Below are positions 1 to 5,184 of a stretch of 5,486 nt of DNA, piece by piece. The DNA comes from JBBATK01 sp046052705 (lineage in GTDB: Bacteria; Bacteroidota; Ignavibacteria; Kapaibacteriales; NICIL-2): assembly GCA_046052705.1 (NCBI GenBank), contig JBJOLU010000031.1, positions 1 to 5,486 on the forward strand. Direction: 5' to 3'. The position numbers and the translations under genes are program-made. The notes beneath the pieces were generated by a model. The model was not told where the DNA came from and did not search any database. It worked only from the letters and a program-made list of their open reading frames with translations. Within the stretch, counting starts at the first letter, position 1. Each line of letters begins with the position of its first letter.

Positions 1-110
1 TCAAAGCGCATTTGATACCCAAACACCGATACCGTACCGGTACCGGTTCTATCATTTTTTCTGACGCCGTTCTGTAGAATATGCCGTAGTAACGCGTGAT
101 ACTGTTCCAT
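1..110 (-). CDS. thyA: Thymidylate synthase, N-terminal fragment (runs off the left edge)
   Basis: Reading the minus strand from the ATG at 110-108 gives 36 complete codons beginning MEQYHALLRHILQNG, followed by VRKNDRTGTGTVSVFGYQMRF. This matches the start of classical thymidylate synthase, where the N-terminal helix is followed by the near-invariant KNDRTGTGT segment and then [IV]FGxQMRF. Arg21 falls exactly where the family (E. coli numbering) has the arginine that contacts the dUMP phosphate. The enzyme makes dTMP from dUMP using methylene-tetrahydrofolate, in the cytoplasm. The start is supported by a Shine-Dalgarno-like AAGGG (minus strand, plus coordinates 120-116) five bases upstream. 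The gene is divergent from the regulator at 490. Only about 36 of the usual 260 or so residues are present, so the active-site cysteine lies outside the window. Identification is from sequence wording alone, but the motif is very specific. Confidence 0.93.
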   Translation of the reverse strand, partial: MEQYHALLRHILQNGVRKNDRTGTGTVSVFGYQMRF

Positions 111-115
111 GAATT

Positions 116-120
116 CCCTT
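116..120 (-). promoter_or_regulatory. Ribosome binding site of thyA
   Basis: On the minus strand AAGGG lies five bases before the ATG at 110-108. It supports that start and confirms that the gene reads leftward. Confidence 0.6.
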
Positions 121-172
121 AAACGTGGGGCCGCAATTTAGGGTGCATCCGCAGCATTGGGGCCTAAAAAGT

Positions 173-229
173 GAAGAGTGGCGAAGAGTGGACTGAGCTG
201 CGCGGGGGGAAATCTGCGCGGGGGAATTC
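173..229. repeat. Short G-rich tandem direct repeats
   Basis: Two adjacent imperfect repeat pairs are visible. GAAGAGTGG occurs at 173-181 and 183-191, a 10-base period. CTGCGCGGGGGGAAAT at 198-213 is followed directly by CTGCGCGGGGGAATTC at 214-229, a 16-base period with changes only near the end. The stretch is non-coding, purine/G-rich on the plus strand, and sits in the divergent promoter region upstream of both flanking genes. Its function is unknown. Confidence 0.6.
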
Positions 230-384
230 AGCGTGGGGTACTCATTCGACTACCGGTACGTCAAGCAATGACCATGTCTTGGGTTTCTTGCGCTTGCATG
301 TGACTTCGCAACCCTGTTCTTTACCTTTCTCATTGTTACAGAATTATTTTTACAATAAAAGACCTGATTGTCCTTAATTCGTTG

Positions 385-392
385 TATATTTG
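385..392 (+). promoter_or_regulatory. Possible Bacteroidota-type -7 promoter element
   Basis: TATATTTG fits the TAnnTTTG -7 consensus described for the primary sigma factor of Bacteroidota. It lies in the AT-rich part of the divergent region, about 95 bases before the regulator ATG. I do not see a matching -33 TTTG/TTG at the expected spacing, since the nearest TTG (368-370) is too close. This is a weak candidate. Confidence 0.25.
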
Positions 393-489
393 TGCGGGCG
401 GTAGGACGACGATCGCGTACATCACGTTTTCGGAACCACTGCCCGGTGTTGATGCTGTTCTTTAGTACTTACGATTTTCTTCGCCGGCT

Positions 490-1596
490 ATGTGCACTGT
501 ACTTGTTATAGAATCAAATCCCGGCATACGCGAACGCATTGCCGAAGTTCTGCAGCCAGCTCTGTATACGGTTGTCTGTGCAAACTCCACCCCAAGTGCT
601 CTGCATGTGGCGTTAAACGAAAAACCGGAGGTGATTCTGTGCTCATTGACTCCGACGAGTCCGACGAGTCCGACGAATTCGACGAATTCCACCACTGCCC
701 CGGCATCCTCAAGCTCGGCGCACCTTGCACACAGCTCGCCCGTAGATGCCTTTGCCGTGCTCCAAGCTGTGCGAACCAACACACAACTGATGGCTACATC
801 TGTGATTCTCTTTGGTTCAGCTGTAGACGATAACGCGCGGCGCCACGCAATGAATAGCGGTGCCGACGATGTGTTGACCTTTCCTTGTAGCGATGCTGAA
901 CTTCTGGAAGCAGTGTCTGCTCGTGTTCGAAGGGCACGGGATATCGTTTCCGCAGCACAGAGAGAGGACGTGCACGAGATCGATGCCGCAACACTGCGGC
1001 GCGTTGGCAAAACTCATATGTACAAAAAGAACGATGTGATCTACACCGACAACAGCGCCGCTCATGCCATCTATTACCTGGTACATGGCAAGGTAAAAAC
1101 ATACCGTACCCACGAACTTGGCAAGGACTTTATCACCGGACTGTACGCCGATGGGCAGTTCGTGGGCTATAGTGCTGCTTTGAGTAATACGCCGCACACC
1201 GACGTTGCCAAAGCTCTGGACGACAGCGAGATTATCGAGGTGCCTCGAAGCGAGTTTCTGACGGTGGTGCTTCATAGCGCCGTGATGTCGCAGCGATTTC
1301 TTCAGGTACTGGCAGACGAGCTGATAAGCAAGGACGAGAGTCTGGTGCGCTTGGCGTACAACTCTGTACGTAAACGAGTGGCAGACGCACTTGTGGCGTT
1401 AGAACGGCACTATCACGATTCCGCTGAGTCATTTCGCATAGCTATCTCCCGAGAGAATCTTGCAAACCTTTCGGGCACAGCTACTGAAACGACTATTCGT
1501 ACTCTGCATGATTTCAAAGAAGAAAAGCTCATAGAAATACACGGTAGCACAATTCAGATTCTGAATCTGGAAAAGCTCCGCTCTATGCGCAGTTAG
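490..1596 (+). CDS. Degenerate receiver domain fused to a Crp/Fnr-family transcriptional regulator
   Basis: The 368-residue protein has three parts. Residues 1-150 form a response-regulator receiver fold, with strand 1 VLVIESNPGIR, strand 3 EVILCSL (46-53), strand 4 SVILFGSA and the end ADDVLTFPCSDAELL. Residues 165-290 are a cyclic-nucleotide-binding-like beta-barrel (YYLVHGKVKTYRT, ITGLYADGQFVGY) plus the dimer helix. Residues 291-368 are a Crp-type winged helix (SVRKRVADAL, then SRENLANLSGTATETTIRT, then FKEEKLIEI). The barrel lacks the Glu/Arg pair used by cAMP receptors and there is no Fnr-type cysteine cluster, so the ligand is unknown. The receiver has Ser52 where the phosphorylated Asp is expected, Ser9 in the acidic pair and Phe131 in place of the conserved Lys. 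Residues 54-84 are a Pro/Ser/Thr-rich insert. ATG 490 is the only usable start after the in-frame stop at 463-465; no Shine-Dalgarno is visible. It probably regulates the downstream stress genes (inference). Confidence 0.9.
   Translation: MCTVLVIESNPGIRERIAEVLQPALYTVVCANSTPSALHVALNEKPEVILCSLTPTSPTSPTNSTNSTTAPASSSSAHLAHSSPVDAFAVLQAVRTNTQLMATSVILFGSAVDDNARRHAMNSGADDVLTFPCSDAELLEAVSARVRRARDIVSAAQREDVHEIDAATLRRVGKTHMYKKNDVIYTDNSAAHAIYYLVHGKVKTYRTHELGKDFITGLYADGQFVGYSAALSNTPHTDVAKALDDSEIIEVPRSEFLTVVLHSAVMSQRFLQVLADELISKDESLVRLAYNSVRKRVADALVALERHYHDSAESFRIAISRENLANLSGTATETTIRTLHDFKEEKLIEIHGSTIQILNLEKLRSMRS
651..686 (+). repeat. 9-bp tandem repeat inside the regulator gene, four copies
   Basis: Four head-to-tail 9-mers occur: TCCGACGAG at 651-659 and 660-668, TCCGACGAA at 669-677, and TTCGACGAA at 678-686. 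In the gene's frame they encode alternating Pro-Thr-Ser and then Ser-Thr-Asn triplets, forming the first half of a low-complexity Pro/Ser/Thr insert. The period is a multiple of three, so gain or loss of copies would change the loop length without breaking the gene. Confidence 0.9.
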
Positions 1597-1602
1597 GAAC
1601 AC

Positions 1603-1637
1603 GAAAAGTTTGGGTACAACACACAACCAAACGCTTC
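1603..1637 (+). other. Inverted repeat in the gap after the regulator gene
   Basis: GTTTGG (1608-1613) and CCAAAC (1627-1632) are perfect inverted copies separated by 13 bases. GAA (1603-1605) and TTC (1635-1637) extend the stem after a two-base mismatch. The stem is AT-leaning and the following sequence has no uninterrupted T-run, so it is a poor intrinsic terminator. It could be a weak attenuator, an operator or chance. Confidence 0.3.
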
Positions 1638-1661
1638 ATCTTATCGTTTCACTTTTACTAC

Positions 1662-1666
1662 AGGAG
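1662..1666 (+). promoter_or_regulatory. Ribosome binding site of the 144-residue gene
   Basis: AGGAG lies five bases before ATG 1672. It is one of the clearest Shine-Dalgarno matches in the window and fixes this start. Confidence 0.65.
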
Positions 1667-1671
1667 ATACT

Positions 1672-2106
1672 ATGTACCCCGTAACCACACCGCGAACCAA
1701 ATGCGGAATCTGGATGGACCACGCCGAGGCTCAAGTAATGGATGCACATGAGCAAACAATGCCGGTGACAGTAATTGAAAACGAGCATGAAAGTCGCGAG
1801 CGTTTTGCCGGCGAGGGATCGGATGGATCGATACTCGGCGTGCATCGTTCAATGAATACAGAGGGAGCAAAGAATGCGCGGAAGGCAGAGCATGTACACG
1901 AGTTTTATCACCGGCTGGCTTCCTGTATTCATTCGTACGATGAAATCTATGTGTTCGGCCCTACTACTGCGCCGCAAGAGTTTGTCAATTACTTGCACGA
2001 GCAAAAAGAGTTCGCACAAAAACACATTTCTGTAGAAAGTTCAGACTATATCACCGGACCGCAAATACTTGAGCGAGTTCGAAAACACTATCATCAGCCC
2101 CTGTAG
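1672..2106 (+). CDS. Small protein resembling bacterial eRF1-domain-3-like (translational machinery-type) proteins
   Basis: The 144-residue protein is cytosolic in character, with no signal peptide or membrane segment. It opens with a short strand containing CGIWMDHAEAQV (residues 11-22), has a charged middle with many His and Glu, then a strand-turn-helix EIYVFGPTTAPQEFVNYL (91-108), and ends with HISVESSDYITGPQILERVRKHY (118-140). The 'W-[IM]-DH..A' opening, the 'v.l.GP..a..e[FL]...L' core and the closing '..D..t..Qi...vr.hy' together recall short bacterial proteins related to domain 3 of release factor eRF1/Pelota. These lack the peptidyl-hydrolysis GGQ domain and none is visible here. A ribosome-linked role is known only by family analogy, and the molecular function is undetermined. 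The gene follows the regulator by 75 bases and precedes hsp20 by 132 bases in the same direction. That it is a real gene is well supported; the family assignment is moderate. Confidence 0.7.
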   Translation: MYPVTTPRTKCGIWMDHAEAQVMDAHEQTMPVTVIENEHESRERFAGEGSDGSILGVHRSMNTEGAKNARKAEHVHEFYHRLASCIHSYDEIYVFGPTTAPQEFVNYLHEQKEFAQKHISVESSDYITGPQILERVRKHYHQPL

Positions 2107-2142
2107 AGCAGTGCTGCCGGCGTTACGGCGTGCGGCCTGCTC
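2106..2142 (+). other. Strong GC-rich potential hairpin just after the 144-residue gene
   Basis: GAGCAG (2106-2111) pairs with CTGCTC (2137-2142), and an inner GCCG (2116-2119) pairs with CGGC (2126-2129). The hairpin begins at the last base of the stop codon. It is followed by a C-rich stretch and has no T-run, so it does not qualify as a normal intrinsic terminator. It could protect or cut the message 3' end, or lower read-through into hsp20. Confidence 0.45.
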
Positions 2143-2238
2143 CCGCCGCTCGCCCACGCGCATGGTGGCAACGTTCTTCAGCAGCTGCCCGGCCTACTCG
2201 CACAGTATCCACGTTTGTTTCACACAGGGTTTACAGCA
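2107..2238 (+). other. GC-rich spacer before hsp20
   Basis: By direct count 67 of the 94 bases at 2107-2200 are G or C (71%), clearly above the neighbouring genes. The spacer contains no in-frame stop in the frame shared by the upstream gene and hsp20, and no ATG, GTG or TTG in that frame before TTG 2215. I see no CIRCE element (the HrcA operator with TTAGCACTC half-sites) and no obvious promoter. Confidence 0.6.
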
Positions 2239-2691
2239 ATGACACTCTCATCATCAAAAACAATGGATCTGATTCCATCGGCAGTATCAGATTTTTTCAA
2301 TGCCGATAATTTCTTCACCACGCGTTTTCTGCCCTTTGCCGCACACGAGACGATTCCGTCGGCGAATGTGAAGGAGACCGATACGCAATTCACCATCGAG
2401 GTTGCAGCACCGGGATACCGTAAGGAAGATCTCAAGATACGCCTGGACGAAAGTACCCTAACGGTGCAGGCAGAGAAGCAGGAGGAGAAGAAGGAAGAGA
2501 AGAACGAAGAGAAGGAATCGTATCGCCGAAGAGAGTTTTCGTACTCGTCGTTCACGCGCTCGTTCACACTTCCTAAGAGCGCCGAAGGCGCGAAGGCGCA
2601 GGCCAGTTATCGAGATGGCATCATGACTATCGTTGTTCCAAAGAAGGCGGCCGAAGCCGGTGCCCCGGTTACACAAATCCCCATTCAATAA
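2239..2691 (+). CDS. hsp20: Hsp20 / alpha-crystallin family small heat-shock protein
   Basis: The 150-residue protein is of typical length for a bacterial small heat-shock protein, an ATP-independent cytosolic holdase that keeps unfolding proteins soluble. The N-terminal arm (1-38) is rich in Phe. The alpha-crystallin domain runs from about 39 to 136, with NVKETDTQFTIEVAAPGYRK (43-62), EDLKIRL, FTRSFTLP (105-112) and the diagnostic DGIMTIVVPKK (126-136). A C-terminal I-x-I motif (I147-P-I149) is present and is used in the family to join dimers into oligomers. The loop at 79-94 is unusually charged, an almost unbroken run of Glu and Lys. ATG 2239 is preferred because a weak AGGG lies nine bases upstream. 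TTG 2215 is possible but has no ribosome-binding signal. The stop is 40 bases before ppsA, suggesting co-transcription. Confidence 0.95.
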   Translation: MTLSSSKTMDLIPSAVSDFFNADNFFTTRFLPFAAHETIPSANVKETDTQFTIEVAAPGYRKEDLKIRLDESTLTVQAEKQEEKKEEKNEEKESYRRREFSYSSFTRSFTLPKSAEGAKAQASYRDGIMTIVVPKKAAEAGAPVTQIPIQ

Positions 2692-2718
2692 TCTCATCGT
2701 CACCACCACTTCCTTACC

Positions 2719-2723
2719 AAAGG
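2719..2723 (+). promoter_or_regulatory. Ribosome binding site that fixes the ppsA start
   Basis: AAAGG lies eight bases before ATG 2732. The frame is open further upstream, as far as an ATG-like start inside hsp20, so this site together with family homology decides in favour of 2732. Confidence 0.55.
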
Positions 2724-2731
2724 CATGCGCT

Positions 2732-5128
2732 ATGTACACAGATGATCTGATACGAAATCTTGCCGATGTGTCTATGGAACACATCCCGCAGGTTGGGGGC
2801 AAAAACGCGTCGCTGGGCCAGATGATACGTCATCTCTCACCACTCGGTGTACGTGTGCCATTAGGATTCTGCACTACAGCGCATGCCTTTAGAAGGTTTC
2901 TGACGTTGAATAATCTGGTAGAGCCCATTGGCGCACTGCTGGAATCGTTGAATGAAACCACGCTCTCTAATCTTGCGGAAGTTGGTTCTCGCATTCGCTC
3001 CTTAGTGCTTGCCGCGCCTCTACCGGATGAACTTGTACAGGCATGTACCCAAGCCATGCGGGATGCCTCCATGGAAAACGTTTCGCTGGCAGTTCGAAGC
3101 AGTGCCACGGCAGAAGATTTACCCGACGCCAGTTTTGCCGGACAGCACGACTCCTTCCTGAACATTCGCTCCACGCAGGAAGTGCTAAAGGCTATACATC
3201 GTTGTTATGCATCTCTGTATAATGATCGCGCGATCAAGTATCGTATTGATCATGGTTTCGATCATGCAAGTGTGGCGTTGTCGGTGGGAGTGCAGTATCT
3301 GGTTCGCGCCGATGTGGGCAGCTCGGGCGTTGCCTTCTCTGTAGATCCCGATACCGGCTGCGATCAGTTTCTGTACCTAACCGGCACGTGGGGTTTGTGC
3401 GAGACCATCGTGCAGGGTGCCGTGAACCCCGATGAATACTACTTCTTCAAGCCAAACATTGGCAGCGCCAAACGCTCGCTGGTGTATCGCCGCTGCGGAG
3501 ACAAGGCAGAGATGATGATACTGCAAAACACCGCGGACGAAAGCAAACCTGTAGCTACCGTTGCTACTCCTCACGAAAAAACCAAAGCATGGACGCTCAC
3601 GAAGGAACAGGCTGAACTGCTTGCCCAATGGTGCATGCTGATAGAGAAACACTACGGTCGCAGAATGGACATTGAATGGGCCTGCGACGGCATTACCCGG
3701 CAAATGTTCATTATCCAAGCACGACCAATGACCTCTCACACGGGAGAGAACATTTCAGCTGCCGGCAAAACATATACTCTTCAAGAGCGCTCAAAGCTGC
3801 TGTGCAGTGGCAGCGCTGTAGGGCGGCAAATAGTTAGCGGTCCGGCGCGTATCATCACCTCACTGGCCGATGCACCGCGAGTGCAGGCAGGTGATATCAT
3901 TGTGGCCCATATCACCAACCCCGATTGGAACGCACTTCTCAAAAAAGCAGTTGGTATAGTCACGGATCTTGGCGGCCGTACCAGTCATGCCTCCATCATT
4001 GCGCGTGAGCTTGGCATACCGGCTGTGGTGGGCACGCTCAATGCCACCGAGGTTTTGAAAGACGGACAGATCATCACCTTGAGCTGTATGCAAGGGCAAG
4101 ACGGCTGCGTGTTCGAGGGAGCATTGCGCTGGCAGGTCACCACCGAGGCTGCACCGCATACGCCCATTACGCAAACAGCAGCAATGCTCATACTGGCCGA
4201 TCCCGACAAAGCCCCCGAGCTGTCGCGTCTGCCCAATGCCGGCGTGGGCTTGATGCGCATGGAGTTTGTGATTGCCAATACCATTCGCGTTCACCCCATG
4301 GCGTTGATACACTTCGATCAACTACCTGAGGGGCCGGAGAAAGAGCTGATTGCAGACCGCACGTTGGGTTATGAGAACAAGCAGGATTTCTTTGTTGAAA
4401 AACTCAGCGAAGCCATTGCAATAGTGGCTGCATCCTTCTATCCCAAGGATGTGATTGTGCGCATGAGCGATTTTAAAACAAACGAGTACGCCCAACTCAT
4501 CGGCGGTAGTGCTTTCGAGCCCACCGAGGAAAATCCTATGCTTGGCTTTCGCGGTGCATCGCGATACTATCAACCGAAATATCGCGAGGCCTTTGCTCTG
4601 GAATGCGCTGCTATACATCGTGTGCGGGAGGACATGGGTCTTGTGAATGTGAAAGTGATGATACCGTTTTGCCGCAGCGTTCAAGAGGGCCGGCGTGTGC
4701 TCGAGGTGATGAAGGAGCAGGGCCTTGAGCGCGGCGTGAACGGCTTGGAAGTATATGTGATGGCAGAGATTCCCGCCAATGTGCTTTTGGCCGCCGAGTT
4801 CGCCGAGATCTTCGACGGTTTCTCCATTGGATCGAACGACCTGACGCAACTAACCTTGGGCGTGGATCGCGATTCGTCGCTGGTGCAAGAGTTGTTCGAC
4901 GAGCGTAATCCGGCAGTAACGATTATGCTTGAGCGTATGATCAGCCAGGCCCGCAAGGCAAACCGAAAGATTGGTTTGTGCGGTCAGGCGCCCAGCGATT
5001 TCCCGGAAGTGGCGCGTTTCCTGGTGCGCCAGGGTATAGACAGCATCTCCTTTACCCCCGATGCCTTGCTTACGGGCATCAAGAATATCGTCATGGCGGA
5101 GAAGGAACTCGATGATCCGGATTCTTGA
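2732..5128 (+). CDS. ppsA: Phosphoenolpyruvate synthase (pyruvate, water dikinase)
   Basis: The 798-residue protein matches the usual length of PpsA (about 790). It makes PEP from pyruvate, converting ATP to AMP and phosphate, and so feeds gluconeogenesis. The N-terminal ATP-binding domain starts VGGKNASLGQM (21-31), carries AVRSSATAEDLPDASFAGQH (120-139, with Arg122) and ends IIQARPMT. The swivelling phosphohistidine domain has GGRTSHASIIARELGIPAVVG (414-434) with catalytic His419. The C-terminal PEP/pyruvate domain shows RMSDFKTNEYAQLIGG (577-592), ENPMLGFRGASRYY, EIPANVLLAAEF, FDGFSIGSNDLTQLTLGVDRDS (694-715) and LCGQAPSD with catalytic Cys750. All key residues are intact. Thr417, two residues before His419, is the position phosphorylated by the regulatory kinase/phosphorylase (PSRP/PpsR) in E. 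coli; no such regulator gene is in this window. ATG 2732 is chosen from the homologous N-terminus and the AAAGG eight bases upstream. The gene probably forms an operon with hsp20 and the following SDR gene. Confidence 0.97.
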   Translation: MYTDDLIRNLADVSMEHIPQVGGKNASLGQMIRHLSPLGVRVPLGFCTTAHAFRRFLTLNNLVEPIGALLESLNETTLSNLAEVGSRIRSLVLAAPLPDELVQACTQAMRDASMENVSLAVRSSATAEDLPDASFAGQHDSFLNIRSTQEVLKAIHRCYASLYNDRAIKYRIDHGFDHASVALSVGVQYLVRADVGSSGVAFSVDPDTGCDQFLYLTGTWGLCETIVQGAVNPDEYYFFKPNIGSAKRSLVYRRCGDKAEMMILQNTADESKPVATVATPHEKTKAWTLTKEQAELLAQWCMLIEKHYGRRMDIEWACDGITRQMFIIQARPMTSHTGENISAAGKTYTLQERSKLLCSGSAVGRQIVSGPARIITSLADAPRVQAGDIIVAHITNPDWNALLKKAVGIVTDLGGRTSHASIIARELGIPAVVGTLNATEVLKDGQIITLSCMQGQDGCVFEGALRWQVTTEAAPHTPITQTAAMLILADPDKAPELSRLPNAGVGLMRMEFVIANTIRVHPMALIHFDQLPEGPEKELIADRTLGYENKQDFFVEKLSEAIAIVAASFYPKDVIVRMSDFKTNEYAQLIGGSAFEPTEENPMLGFRGASRYYQPKYREAFALECAAIHRVREDMGLVNVKVMIPFCRSVQEGRRVLEVMKEQGLERGVNGLEVYVMAEIPANVLLAAEFAEIFDGFSIGSNDLTQLTLGVDRDSSLVQELFDERNPAVTIMLERMISQARKANRKIGLCGQAPSDFPEVARFLVRQGIDSISFTPDALLTGIKNIVMAEKELDDPDS

Positions 5129-5136
5129 CACGCATG

Positions 5137-5174
5137 AAATCACAACACAACTCACAACACACATCACATCACAC
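5137..5174 (+). other. G-free A/C-rich leader before the SDR gene
   Basis: These 38 bases contain no G and only four T; the rest are A and C in ACA/CAC runs. Such a leader cannot fold well and would leave the following GGAG site exposed. Effects on translation are inferred. Confidence 0.5.
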
Positions 5175-5178
5175 GGAG
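5175..5178 (+). promoter_or_regulatory. Ribosome binding site of the SDR gene
   Basis: GGAG lies six bases before ATG 5185. This favours 5185 over the second in-frame ATG at 5194, which would sit too far from it. Confidence 0.6.
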
Positions 5179-5184
5179 ACAGAC

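Larger units (their letters stand above)
111..489. other. Divergent intergenic region between thyA and the Crp-type regulator
   Basis: This 379-base stretch holds no gene I can support. From the thyA side it contains a GC-rich part with two copies of GGGGCC (127-132 and 159-164), then short G-rich direct repeats (173-229), then mixed sequence, then an AT-rich patch at about 330-395 that is the best place for promoters. Because the flanking genes diverge, control signals for both should lie here. I find no clean Crp or Fnr palindrome. A short, strongly basic reading frame on the minus strand (333-250, 27 residues) is treated as a weak observation only. Confidence 0.7.

Noticed and set aside
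28..60. Palindrome ACCGGTACCGGT (36-47) within a possible stem followed by six T, resembling an intrinsic terminator
   Set aside because: It lies inside thyA. The palindrome is the codons for the conserved Thr-Gly-Thr-Gly, and the T-run is the Lys-Asn codons on the other strand.
334..355. TTGTTA and TTACAA as a Crp/Fnr operator
   Set aside because: The half-sites match at only five of six positions and are spaced more widely than known Crp/Fnr sites.
171..377. 68-codon plus-strand reading frame with a GTG start
   Set aside because: It spans the repeats, has no recognisable motif or ribosome site, and its composition looks non-coding.
462..1010. Long minus-strand open frame opposite the regulator gene
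   Set aside because: It is antisense to a gene with clear domain structure, and its Val/Gly repeat is only the reverse reading of the 9-bp repeat.
2041..2163. Minus-strand 40-codon frame starting MRVGERREQAARR across the GC-rich spacer
   Set aside because: Its second half is antisense to the end of the 144-residue gene, and the protein-like look comes from high GC. No motif is recognised.
2215..2238. TTG start giving an eight-residue longer Hsp20
   Set aside because: No ribosome-binding signal precedes it, while ATG 2239 has a weak AGGG at acceptable spacing. It is not excluded.
2162..2242. 26-codon frame whose TGA overlaps the hsp20 ATG (ATGA), like a coupled leader peptide
   Set aside because: No ribosome site and no recognisable content. 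A one-base-shifted overlap of this kind arises easily by chance.
2633..2731. Longer ppsA start inside hsp20
   Set aside because: The extra residues are the shadow of hsp20 in another frame and do not resemble a PEP synthase N-terminus. ATG 2732 matches the family start and has AAAGG upstream.
3860..4849. Long minus-strand open frames opposite ppsA
   Set aside because: They are shadows of a well-conserved coding sequence and contain no recognisable motif.
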